Shown in pieces: positions 12,050-20,629 of a DNA stretch of 64,000 nt. This DNA is from Eonycteris spelaea (taxonomy: Eukaryota > Chordata > Mammalia > Chiroptera > Pteropodidae). Position numbers and translations under genes: made by a program. Every line of letters begins with the position of its first letter. Position 1 is the stretch's first letter. The stretch lies in assembly GCA_003508835.1 (NCBI GenBank), contig PUFA01000068.1:7254001-7318000 (forward strand). Direction: 5' to 3'. The notes under the pieces were generated by a model that was not told where the DNA came from, ran no database searches, and was given only the letters and a program-made list of their open reading frames with translations.

Positions 12050-12185
12050 TTTTTAAAATTAATTTATTTATTTTAATTAGTTTAGAGTATACAGTACATT
12101 GGTTAGATATCTATATAGTACATAAAACGATCCCCCTAATTGCTCCCTCCCTCCTCTGGCCCTCCACCTAGCCATCATATTAATG
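12050..12185 (-). mobile_element. Short L1 3'UTR fragment, antisense
   Basis: 'agtacattggttagatatct' then 'cataaaacgatccccctaat' resembles the 3'UTR of the half-L1 copies here (at 20700: 'gtaattagacattcatatta', 'caaagtgatcacccttgtaa'). It is severely 5'-truncated and lies immediately beside the older L1. Confidence 0.5.
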
Positions 12186-12189
12186 CTAA

Positions 12190-12958
12190 CTGAATTCTCT
12201 ATGCTGTGTTATTCTCTTTTTATTTTCAATATAGGAACACATTGGTGAATGTAAACTTCACCAATAATATTTTATAAATTTTGAAAATATTGTTATTCAC
12301 TTGAAAATTTCTCCTTTCATAGTGTTTCATAGTGTTCATAGTGTAAAATTTATCACCAAGGAAAGCTTCCTGGTCTTCAGCTTTACTAACTAATTCAAGA
12401 AGTGGAAGGATGAAGAAGCATTAATCTAATGGCTTCATAATGCTATTCTATGAAGCTTTTATGCTTCTTAGGTTTTGTTTTATCAAACATAGTATTTACC
12501 CTATCATATCATTGTCATTTAAGAAACTTATATATACTTAAAAATATATTTGAATCTGTTTAATTCAGCCACCATTGCAACTGATCAATATATATATATA
12601 TTTTTTGTCTAATACTTTGCTGAGCTAGGTGGATGGTGCCATAGTCACCACTTGGTTCCCATTAGTGGTCAGAATAAATTCTACAACTCATCAAACATAG
12701 GTTGAATAGGCTTTGATCAGGACACTTACAAAATGAGTCTCACCAAAAAGATAAGACATGGGTTTCTGAATCTGTTTATCCTCACGAAAAGAGATGTAGG
12801 CCTCTGACGGATATACCACATGTGTACCTTCCAGGAGAGAAACCTGAATGCTTTCCAACTAGACCTTTAATATTAAAAGTATGATAAAATGACCTTATCA
12901 CTAGATGAACAAACAGAATACTAGCGTACTAAGCAGTCAGAGTTGAAACACCATCACT
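12190..12958. other. Unique DNA
   Basis: Nothing recognised, apart from short internal reiterations near 12320-12345 ('tttcatagtgttcatagtg'). Confidence 0.4.
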
Positions 12959-13507
12959 TTAACCCATTTCCGGTTGGCCCCGAGACCACGCGCCAGCAGC
13001 GCTTGTGGCTGTACCATTTACCTTGGCATAACTCACGGATTACAGTTCTAACTTTACCCCCAAACTTTGCCACGAGATGTCTTGCTTTTATTATTATTTC
13101 TGCATCACTCTAGCATATCGATAGTCTTTGGAAACAAATGACATCATTCTATTCATAGCATTCTGTTTTTAGTAGCGGTATTTCATTTACAAAATATAGT
13201 AATTCCAGATCACTGAAAGTGTCAAATTCTAGAAAACATAGCATTTCTACGTGTGATGTTAACATCGTTCACGAACAGTTAGCCAGAGATTCATTTGATG
13301 AATCTGATTTCTCTATATATTTCTGTTATGTTAGGATTAGAGAAAAGTTCTGTTTAGAAATAACTCCAAGAAGTTTTTATATTTTATTTTTACATTGAAG
13401 ACCAGTCAGATTTGCTTCAACCTCAGAGAACATGTTTATACAAAATTAATGCTGGCAGTGAGCTGCACTATTTTTTAAATTTCTTTTATAAACGGGAAAT
13501 GGGCTAA
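12959..13507. mobile_element. piggyBac-like miniature transposon with TTAA flanks
   Basis: The left end reads TTAA then 'cccatttccggtt' (12963 on); the right end reads 'aacgggaaatggg' then CTAA (13504-13507). The ends are inverted complements over about 13 bases with one mismatch, and the outer TTAA is intact on the left and one base off on the right. A CCC...GGG element between TTAA sites is the hallmark of the piggyBac superfamily. The 541-bp body has a CpG-bearing left part (12974-13040) unlike its AT-rich surroundings. It carries no transposase; a short unmotivated open stretch near 13180-13390 contains an acidic, serine-rich patch (DSFDESDFS) but is too short to call. Orientation is unknown. 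The family name is not assigned. Confidence 0.6.
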
Positions 13508-13595
13508 AGACTTGTCTGGGAATGCCAGCTTCCCGGTTTTGGAATATTAAAGACCCTCCTACCAGAGAAGGAAGCCATTGACCTTTCAGAGCTTA

Positions 13596-13667
13596 TATGC
13601 TTAGGATGTGATATTTCACCATTGTTCTTTTTAGTAATAAATGTTGAAACATCACATCCTAAGTATA
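13596..13667. repeat. Imperfect 22-bp hairpin with 28-base loop
   Basis: Arms 13596-13617 and 13646-13667 pair at 20 of 22 positions around the core 'cttaggatgtgat'. It is too short to name. It may be a relic of a palindromic miniature DNA element. Confidence 0.75.
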
Positions 13668-13744
13668 AATATACACATTATTGGGAAATTTGAACCAATG
13701 TTTAACACCTATTACAAATGAGACATTTAAAATACTTCACCTCT

Positions 13745-13820
13745 TTTTATATTCATAACAATCCTGTGAAAGATTAGTCAGCTTTTATATTCATAACAAT
13801 CCTGTGAAAGATTATTAAGG
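13745..13820. repeat. 38-bp tandem duplication, two copies
   Basis: Bases 13745-13776 are repeated exactly at 13783-13814 (32 identical bases, core 'attcataacaatcctgtgaa', period 38). The identity implies a recent slip or duplication. It contains no known repeat. Confidence 0.95.
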
Positions 13821-14499
13821 TGATACACATTTTTAAAAGGGTTAAAATTTTCAAAAAATGTCATTTAGAAAATGTGTATTGATTTAATATTCTTCAACTC
13901 TATACAACATTTTGTACATTTCAGAGTACCTCATATAAGTTATTTATCCTATTTGATTTTCCCCATGTTCATCTAAGGAGGAGCAAGTAGTCTCTTCATT
14001 ATATAGAAATGAAAATTAAAATTTAAGGAAGCAACATATTCCCAAGCTAAGTAGCAAGGGCGAAACTACATATATAGCTCCCTTATTAAGGAATAATTAA
14101 TTCCATTTTTAACATTTGGTTGAATCTAATTGCAGCCATGACATAGGGAACAGCTTAATCATTTATAAGTCATGGTACATAGGGCATGCTTTCAGGCCAT
14201 TTCCTTCTCCCAAAGTCTGGTGAAGTTTCTGTTTCTCCAAATTCTTGCTAAATTTCTAAGAAAAAATGTACCATATACCACATAAACAGCTCAATTCCCA
14301 TCATTAAGTTTCTGCAATCTGTTCATATTCTTGGAATTTTAAAGAAATGTGTATCAAAACTGTCCACTGTTTTCCGTACTCTAGTCAAAGGCTGACTTTA
14401 AAAATTGTACTGAAAGTGGATAATGTATAAGAATTCATTTCTTAAGAGGCTCTCAGCTTTAACTGTGTATAAAGTCAGATCATGAGAAGGTGCATGTCT
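13821..14499. other. Unique DNA
   Basis: No repeat or gene signal recognised. Confidence 0.4.
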
Positions 14500-14505
14500 G
14501 GGTCA

Positions 14506-14698
14506 CATTATCCTCTCCATTCCCTTAAAATTGCCATAAATAACTTCATTTTCTACCACACCCTTGGGCTTTTCAATGGGCTCGTGATTTAAGAACCAGT
14601 GATATAGGAAGGCCTTATCCTTTCTTGTAAAACTGTCATCATCTAGGATGTTGGCCGTTACTTTGCCGAGTGTCACAGTGGCCCTCACAGCCCATGCT
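14506..14698 (-). other. Unrecognised minus-strand open stretch, possible exon or pseudogene
   Basis: About 63 codons are open on the minus strand, beginning after an in-frame TGA just upstream and ending at TGA near 14506-14508. The predicted peptide looks protein-like: it has a TVTLGKVTANILDDDSFTRK segment and an FLYHWFLNHEP segment, with mixed charged and aromatic residues and no low complexity. It matches no L1 or L2 wording. An ATG is available at 14686-14688. I see no convincing splice donor (GTAAGT-like) after it, and the acceptor side is weak. It could be a decayed processed pseudogene, a stray exon or chance; I do not recognise the family. Confidence 0.2.
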
Positions 14699-14817
14699 TC
14701 TCAGGGCTCCAAGCCACCAAAGGTTTGTTGTTTATGGTAAACAGTCTCTCTCTTTTGATTATACACTTAAAACAATGTGTGAGGGAAAAAATATATTTAC
14801 TTGGGAGTGGATGAGTA

Positions 14818-14962
14818 TATGTTTTCATTCCGGCTCTGTTGTATGACCTTAACCAAATTCTTAACACTTTATAAGCCTCGGGTTCCTCTTCCATAAAATA
14901 CAGGTTAAAAACCCTAAATTACTGGGTTATTCTTAGGAATAAACATTACAATGAGCTAACTA
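14818..14962 (+). repeat. MIR SINE fragment
   Basis: 'attccggctctgttgtatga' then 'ccttaaccaaattcttaaca', 'ttcctcttccataaaataca' and 'ttactgggttattcttagga' follow MIR order. It meets an antisense MIR immediately downstream. Confidence 0.65.
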
Positions 14963-14965
14963 CAC

Positions 14966-15200
14966 TTTCACAACAACTATTAGCTTTATTAAATCTCTGC
15001 TCTGTGTCAGGCACTTCACCAGTTCCCTTGCAAATATTTCTAAACTTTTCAGTAATACAATGCAGTTTTTATCATTTCTATTTTAGGGATGACTCAACGG
15101 AGATATAAAAAATAGAAGTAACCTGCCTGAAGTCACATAGCTAATTGGTAGCTGAGCTAGAATTCAAAATCAGAACTAATTGATTTTCAAATCAGTCACT
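14966..15200 (-). repeat. MIR SINE, antisense
   Basis: Clear reverse-MIR wording: 'aactattagctttattaaat', 'ctctgtgtcaggcacttcac', 'ttttagggatgactcaacgg', 'gtaacctgcctgaagtcaca', 'tagctaattggtagctgagc' and 'tagaattcaaaatcagaact'. Together with 14818-14962 it forms a tail-to-tail MIR pair. Confidence 0.85.
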
Positions 15201-15368
15201 TACCCTTTTCTTGGACACTTCTTCATTTGGTTTTTTGCTTTGTCCTATCTAGTACAAAATTTGTAGCTTAGTTATGTGTTCAGGTACTAAAATCTTCCAC
15301 AGTCAGATTTTTAGTTTTCTTTGCGTGGTATGGATTGGAGAGAGGGCTTTCAGAGGGGGAGGGGGAAT

Positions 15369-15393
15369 TATATATATATATATATATATATAT
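15369..15393. repeat. (TA)n microsatellite
   Basis: Twelve and a half TA units follow a G-rich patch. Confidence 0.95.
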
Positions 15394-15404
15394 CTCATAG
15401 TGCT

Positions 15405-15640
15405 TATAAAGTTAGGAGCTGGAAGTGAGGTAAACCTAAGTTTAAATCCTGGTTCTACCATACTTTATGTGTAGGGGCAAAATATTTCAGTTCTTTGGGT
15501 CTCAGCTTCTCATATGTAAATATTGCCTGCTGCATAGGTTAGGACAAATGTGATAATGTGTGTAAAGACAAATGTGATAATGACTGGCGCATAATGACCA
15601 TCAAATTAATATCAGCAAGTATTGTTATTTGATTATGTCA
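15405..15640 (+). repeat. MIR SINE
   Basis: 'aagtttaaatcctggttcta', 'ggcaaaatatttcagttctt', 'gtctcagcttctcatatgta' and 'gtaaatattgcctgctgcat' occur in MIR order. Near the 3' end 'gacaaatgtgataatg' occurs twice (about 15543 and 15569), a small internal duplication. Confidence 0.7.
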
Positions 15641-15741
15641 AATGTCTTTTTTCCCTTCTGCTTTTATAATAATCCACCTCAAATCTGATCTGGAATAAAA
15701 TAAGACAATTTTTAAATTGCCTAAATAAAGTAATTATAGAA

Positions 15742-16048
15742 TTAGTCTTTTGATTTGAAAACGGGTTTAATATGGGGACTTAGAATGTAACAGGAGAACT
15801 TTGAGGCTCTCCTGGGAACTAGAGGACTCCACAGGCGATTAATTGCTTGAAATGGCAGATTTAAAAAGAAGCAAAACAAACAAACAATAACCTCTTCCAA
15901 AAGTGCTTTCTGGGCAGGTGGACAAGACACTTGAACAGTCACTGTCTCAGAGTCTTTGTGATCTGTCCAGAAAGTTCTTATGGGTCTGGCAGCCCAAGAT
16001 TTAACCCCAAAATACTCATGTGCTTTCAGATACTTGAGGTTCGGCAAA
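15742..16048 (-). other. Minus-strand open stretch, unrecognised
   Basis: About 101 codons are open, with no ATG at the left-most start (TTG only). The first 50 or so residues, for example the SWAARPIRTFWTDHKDSETV segment, look protein-like; the remainder is Phe/Leu-rich and ordinary. No splice sites are convincing and no family is recognised. It is on the same strand as the 14506-14698 stretch. Chance is the default explanation. Confidence 0.12.
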
Positions 16049-16139
16049 GGCCATTTTTATCTAATGGGAGGTCGTGCCTCTCTCATTAGCAATCTTTAAG
16101 CAGTAGAATATGATTTATGACTGGTTCACGCCAACAACC

Positions 16140-16340
16140 AGCAGCAGGACCCAAGCTAGTGTTCAAGAGGCCTGGGCTCCAGTTTTATTTTTCTCCAAAC
16201 CAGCAATGAGACTTTGACTAAGTCGCCCTTCTCTGTGCTTCAGGCCCTCACGAGTGAAATACAGGTCATTTCTCAGGTATTTATGGAGATCAAATTCAGT
16301 AATGGATGTGTTATCAAATCTAGTTGATCAATAAAGCTTA
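16140..16340 (+). repeat. MIR SINE, decayed
   Basis: 'ggcctgggctccagttttat', 'gagactttgactaagtcgcc', 'ttctctgtgcttcaggccct' and 'ggagatcaaattcagtaatg' match the MIR core in order. Confidence 0.55.
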
Positions 16341-16763
16341 AGAGTGGTTATTTCCTCCTAGAATTAAGTAACTGCTTTTTGCAAAAGATATAAGGTATCA
16401 AATATCTCATGCCTGTATTTTAAAGTTAGGCCATGTGATAAATATTTGAGGTATCTTCTTGAATGAAAAGTGATATTTATTACAATTCAATCAAATAACA
16501 AAACAAAGCAACATAAGAAATAACAGGGGTCCTAGTACTGAAAGCTACCAAAAGAGTCTTATCAAATTATTCTGGGCTTTTCGAATATGAAGCACATTTG
16601 AGAGGCATAGAAATGACTTGGTATATTTCTCTGAATTTTTAATTTTACTGAAATATTTAAGTATAAATAATTCAATATCAAAACAAACAAATGTATATCA
16701 TGAAGTATGAAGTAATATTTGCAGTATATTTTGAGAGACAAATTAAACCTGAAAAATAATGAA
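16341..16763. other. Unique AT-rich DNA
   Basis: Nothing recognised. Confidence 0.4.
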
Positions 16764-16771
16764 ATTAGGGT

Positions 16772-16842
16772 GAGCTGCTTTGTGGTACATTCCCAAGTTC
16801 TCCAGTGGTCCTGGATTCACCTTCCTTGGTCTCGAGGGCTAT
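16772..16842 (+). repeat. Left arm of a 71-bp inverted repeat
   Basis: Bases 16772-16842 are the reverse complement of 18003-18073 with one mismatch (16806 versus 18039). Outside the 71 bases the only further match is a six-base 'aattta/taaatt' patch after a four-base gap on the outer side. It is not part of a repeat family I recognise, and the MIR at 16885 starts downstream of it. Confidence 0.95.
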
Positions 16843-16884
16843 CATTGTGAACACAATGCAATTGTGGTGTTTATTAAAGAGGAT

Positions 16885-17060
16885 CAGATTTGGGGTCAGC
16901 CTGGTCAGATTGAAGTCCTGGCTCCATAACTTATTACTTTGACTTCAAGTAAATTATATCGTCTCTCTGTGCTATTGCCTCATATGTAAAATAAGAATAA
17001 CAATACCTGTCTCATAGTTGTGAAGAATTAATCAAATAAAAGATATAAAGTGCTTGCTGC
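16885..17060 (+). repeat. MIR SINE
   Basis: 'atttggggtcagcctggtca', 'gaagtcctggctccataact', 'ttgacttcaagtaaattata', 'cgtctctctgtgctattgcc' and 'tcatagttgtgaagaattaa' form a well-ordered MIR. It lies inside the large inverted-repeat loop. Confidence 0.85.
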
Positions 17061-17239
17061 AAGCCTTCCTATACAATACAAATGTAAGAGCTTATTAAAC
17101 ATCTTCACTGTCATCAGGGAGAAAAATTTTGACTGGAAACTACAGAACACTATTATTCTTTTTCTCTCAATTTTCTTGAAAGGAAAGATGAAAGTTGTCT
17201 TATTATTAGGATCATCATGTCTCAGTAGAAATAGATGGT

Positions 17240-17745
17240 CTATCTGTTAGTGGAAGGGTTAGCTGAAGAAATCTCAATGACGAAGGTATTTACAGACAGG
17301 CCAGCAGAGTTAAGGGGAACAACAGGGGCACTACAGTACTCAGAGGACAGTGAGGATGAGAAGCCATTGCCGCCCTTAGGCTTGAAGGAGCAGAGGAGGA
17401 AAGGTTTTCCAAGAAACCAGAGATTTCTGCAATTCTAATAGAAGTCTACCCAATAAAAACTGACCAGAGCATCAAGGACGAGAATAAAAATGCCGTCATC
17501 TGTCCTCCTCCCATTCTGTGAGCTCCTACAAGTGTCTTCCATTGGCTGATTCCAGTGGGAAAACAGGAAGAAGATCAAAGGTACCTGGAGCATATAATTG
17601 ATAGAGGTTCACCTCCCAGAACACAGAGTGGAGAAGAATCAGAGAAACAAAGGAGAAAAACAGTCAAAAATCAAAAATCACCATTGGTTGGAGATGGAAA
17701 GATACTTCTTGAATTCATTCTGAATGACTTACTAACTGGGTAAGA
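17240..17745. repeat. Purine-rich stretch, possible old LTR or L2 remnant
   Basis: Sequence such as 'caggccagcagagttaaggg', 'tgtgagctcctacaagtgtc' and 'ttccattggctgattccagt' is less AT-rich than its surroundings and reads like old retroelement sequence with a CCATTGGCTGA-type motif. I cannot assign a family. Short plus-strand frames here are Lys/Glu-rich and not convincing as genes. Confidence 0.25.
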
Positions 17746-17831
17746 TTAGATAATTTACTTAAACATTATAAGTTGGTTTCAACATCAATGAAAATGAATA
17801 ATACATTCTTCATAGGATTCTCCAATACACT

Positions 17832-17832
17832 A

Positions 17833-17902
<70 letters not shown>

Positions 17903-18005
17903 TACACACACACATATACACATACACACACATATACACACACATATATGTGTGTGTGTATATTACACACATGTATATATACATATATGTGTGTGTGTAT
18001 ATATA
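17832..18005. repeat. Long compound TA/CA/TG microsatellite
   Basis: A run of (TA)n of about 50 bases is followed by (CA)n interleaved with TA steps, then TG-rich units to 18002. Its right edge coincides with the start of the inverted-repeat arm at 18003. The several overlapping open frames here are simple-repeat artefacts (Tyr-Ile and Cys-Val strings). Confidence 0.95.
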
Positions 18006-18073
18006 GCCCTCGAGACCAAGGAAGGTGAATCCAGGACCCCTGGAGAACTTGGGAATGTACCACAAAGCAGCTC
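18003..18073 (-). repeat. Right arm of the 71-bp inverted repeat
   Basis: Reverse complement of 16772-16842, 70/71 identical. It directly abuts the microsatellite on its left, which suggests this arm is the inserted copy. Confidence 0.95.
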
Positions 18074-18091
18074 TAATTTAGACTGTATGAT

Positions 18092-18112
18092 AACAACAAC
18101 AACAACAACAAA
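18092..18112. repeat. (AAC)n microsatellite
   Basis: Six to seven AAC units just outside the inverted-repeat arm. Confidence 0.9.
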
Positions 18113-18179
18113 ACTTCCTAGAAAGGGATCATTAAGGCCAAGCACCAGAGAATGGTGAATTTGACATTTTTGAATGAGT

Positions 18180-18550
18180 AGGGAGGGGCCGGGATTGGGG
18201 AGAGTTCAAAGCAAAGACAATCCTATTATAAAGGACCTGAGGATAGGATGAGTTTGATCAGCATGAGTAATTGAGGAAGAGATGAGATTGAAGAGGTAGG
18301 CAAGGACCCCATCATGCAGTGCTGCACTGTAGGCCACTGAAAAAGTTAGAAATTTAATCTAAGTAGAAAGAAAAATCATTGAAGCATTTCAAGCTGGGAA
18401 CTGGTATGGTTTCCTTTACATTTTTAAGAGCTTGCTCTGGCTTTTAAGTACAGAATAGGTTGGAAAGAGGTAAGAATAAAAATGGATGCTGATTAGGAAG
18501 TTATCTGAGTGAACAAGTACAGAGATGATGGTAGTTTTGACCAGGAATTA
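18180..18550 (-). repeat. L2 LINE fragment, antisense
   Basis: Reverse-L2 phrases in order: 'gaagaggtaggcaaggaccc', 'atcatgcagtgctgcactgt', 'tttcaagctgggaactggta', 'gagcttgctctggcttttaa', 'ataggttggaaagaggtaag' and 'gagatgatggtagttttgac'. Confidence 0.75.
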
Positions 18551-18714
18551 AGTTGTTTTGCATTTGTATCATTAGCTAATTTGATCAACCAGATGAAAGC
18601 CTATTTTCTAAAGAAAGGATAACATATCTATATCATGGGATTGTTGTAAAGATTGTATAAGATACAGGCAAACATATGCCACAACCCCAAGTATATAACT
18701 ACTTTAAATATATG

Positions 18715-18835
18715 ATTCTTGTGTTTGCATATACCAGACTGTTGGCTCCTTGAGGGTAGATATTTGTATTATTCCATTTATATCCACCGAAACTCCTAGT
18801 GCAGTGTTTTTAGAATGACTAAATATTGCATGGTG
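18715..18835 (+). repeat. L2 LINE 3' end
   Basis: 'tgttggctccttgagggtag' followed by 'gtattattccatttatatcc' and 'aactcctagtgcagtgtttt' matches the L2 terminal 'tgtaagctccatgagggcag' ... 'agcgcctagaacagtgcctg'. Confidence 0.65.
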
Positions 18836-20624
18836 GCAAAATATTAAATCTTTTGGGAAAACATTAAAAGTCAGAAAAAGTATAGTAGATACTTTTAACT
18901 TCTAGAATCTCAATTTGAATTTCTCCTGTTTCCTCTTTAAACTTAGATACCATAACTCCAAGTGTCCTTAGAGGCTGCTTTGTAGATTGCTAAACGCCAT
19001 CCAAAATCCAATTTTGTTGTTTTTGGAATGAAACATCATCCTGCACTTACAGAATTATCCTTTAAGAACTGCAAAGTGCTTTTCAAATGAAGATACATCC
19101 TCCTGATGAACTAGAAAGGGAAATGAAGGAAATGGATAATTTATATGTCTGCTTGCAGTGGGAGAGTAAATTGGCAAGATACAAAAAGATAAAATACCAG
19201 GATCTCTGCCCCATCCTACCATCATTCTGTATTGTAAAATTTAATCTTTTTTTCTTCAGAATTTCTTGGAATTATGTCAGAAAAAAAAAATGCAGCTGGA
19301 TCTCTGTCTCCGGGGTACTTTTGATCATAACTATAAGGCAGCCCTGAATCTGAGAATCTTTGTCCCATGATGTCCTTTTGAAAGGCATTAGCATTGAAAG
19401 GCATCAAGGGTGATTCTTTAATGAGCAACTTGAATCTGTCCTGTAAATTATTTCATCAAACTATGCATTTTAAAGCAATTGATAGTCCTAAGGAAACCTT
19501 TCCATAAGCAACATAGTTTAACAATTGTTAATGTGTCAGACAAGAAAATAAAACCTATGGTGCATCAGACCAATAGCAAGTCAGAAAAATGCTGTTGCTG
19601 AAAGGGAGATGAAAGGACTTTTTTGATTGGATATAATACAGTTGAATTGTTTGTTACTCTGTGATATGATACTAAAGTCAATATGTTAGGTCAAATTTGG
19701 GTATAATCAAGACTCTTTTTGAAACAATTGTCTGTGAAGCGCTGTGAGCATGATTTAGGTATAAGCTCTGAGTAGAACAGATGAAAGCCTACATGCCTAA
19801 TTCTGGTGCTCTGCCTTTAAGGTACATGAATAGAAGGCTGGTAGAGAACTCGTCAGTAGTCTTGATTGCCTGCAGGGTTTGTGTACTCTTTGATATTATT
19901 AAGCCTCTATAAAAATTACTGTGTTCATTACAGTTGGTTATTGTGAGGATTAAACAAGAGTGGAAAACAATCTTTGGCTTGGGTTAGGTTCAAAGACAGC
20001 ACAGAGTATATAAGCTATGACTATATTCTTTTTCTATTTCATTACTCTCAATACTTAGAGATATACCACGTGAGTCAATTACTCAAGCAATGAATAATTT
20101 ATTTGGCATTAATGTTATACTTATTCCCATTTTGGGTGCAGTAAAGTTGACAGAAGAAAAACAAAACCTAAAAATAGTAGTTGGGCCATGATACACATTT
20201 ACTAAATTTGCTACATTTATGAATATATAATTGAATGAAAGACCTTACAATTTCACAGCATCTCTGGAAAATTTTTATGCCTTTACAAAAACTTCCATTA
20301 AGGCTTTCCTTTCTCTATAATATCTTTGCTAGACTATTTCCATCTCAGACATCTTAGACTTGCTATGTTGTATGACTCTACTAACTCATACCTACTTTAT
20401 TTTTTAAAATAAATATCTAGTAGCAATTATGTGTGTCTAGAGTTTCACATACTGATTACTGAAGTCTAGTCCATGATTTCTTTACCTGCAAATAAAGAAG
20501 GGAGATAGACAAGGTAGCAACCAGTTAAAAACTTTTTAAAAGTATGCAAAAGTTATTATGAGAATAAAAGAATAAGCATATCTTCCAAATTAGAAAAATC
20601 TTTTAAATGGAGTCAATACTTTAT
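18836..20624. other. Mostly unique DNA
   Basis: No gene signal. A weak MIR-like patch near 19930-20000 ('tattgtgaggattaaacaag') is the only repeat wording. Open frames at 19087-19428 overlap on both strands and lack motifs. Confidence 0.4.
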
Positions 20625-20629
20625 AACTT

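Noticed and set aside
14818..15200. MIR pair as a functional inverted repeat
   Set aside because: Two independent old MIRs in opposite orientation are common, and their divergence is too high to argue for a structure.
17766..18065. Overlapping open frames of 60-99 codons on both strands
   Set aside because: They are translations of TA/CA/TG microsatellite (Tyr-Ile and Cys-Val strings).
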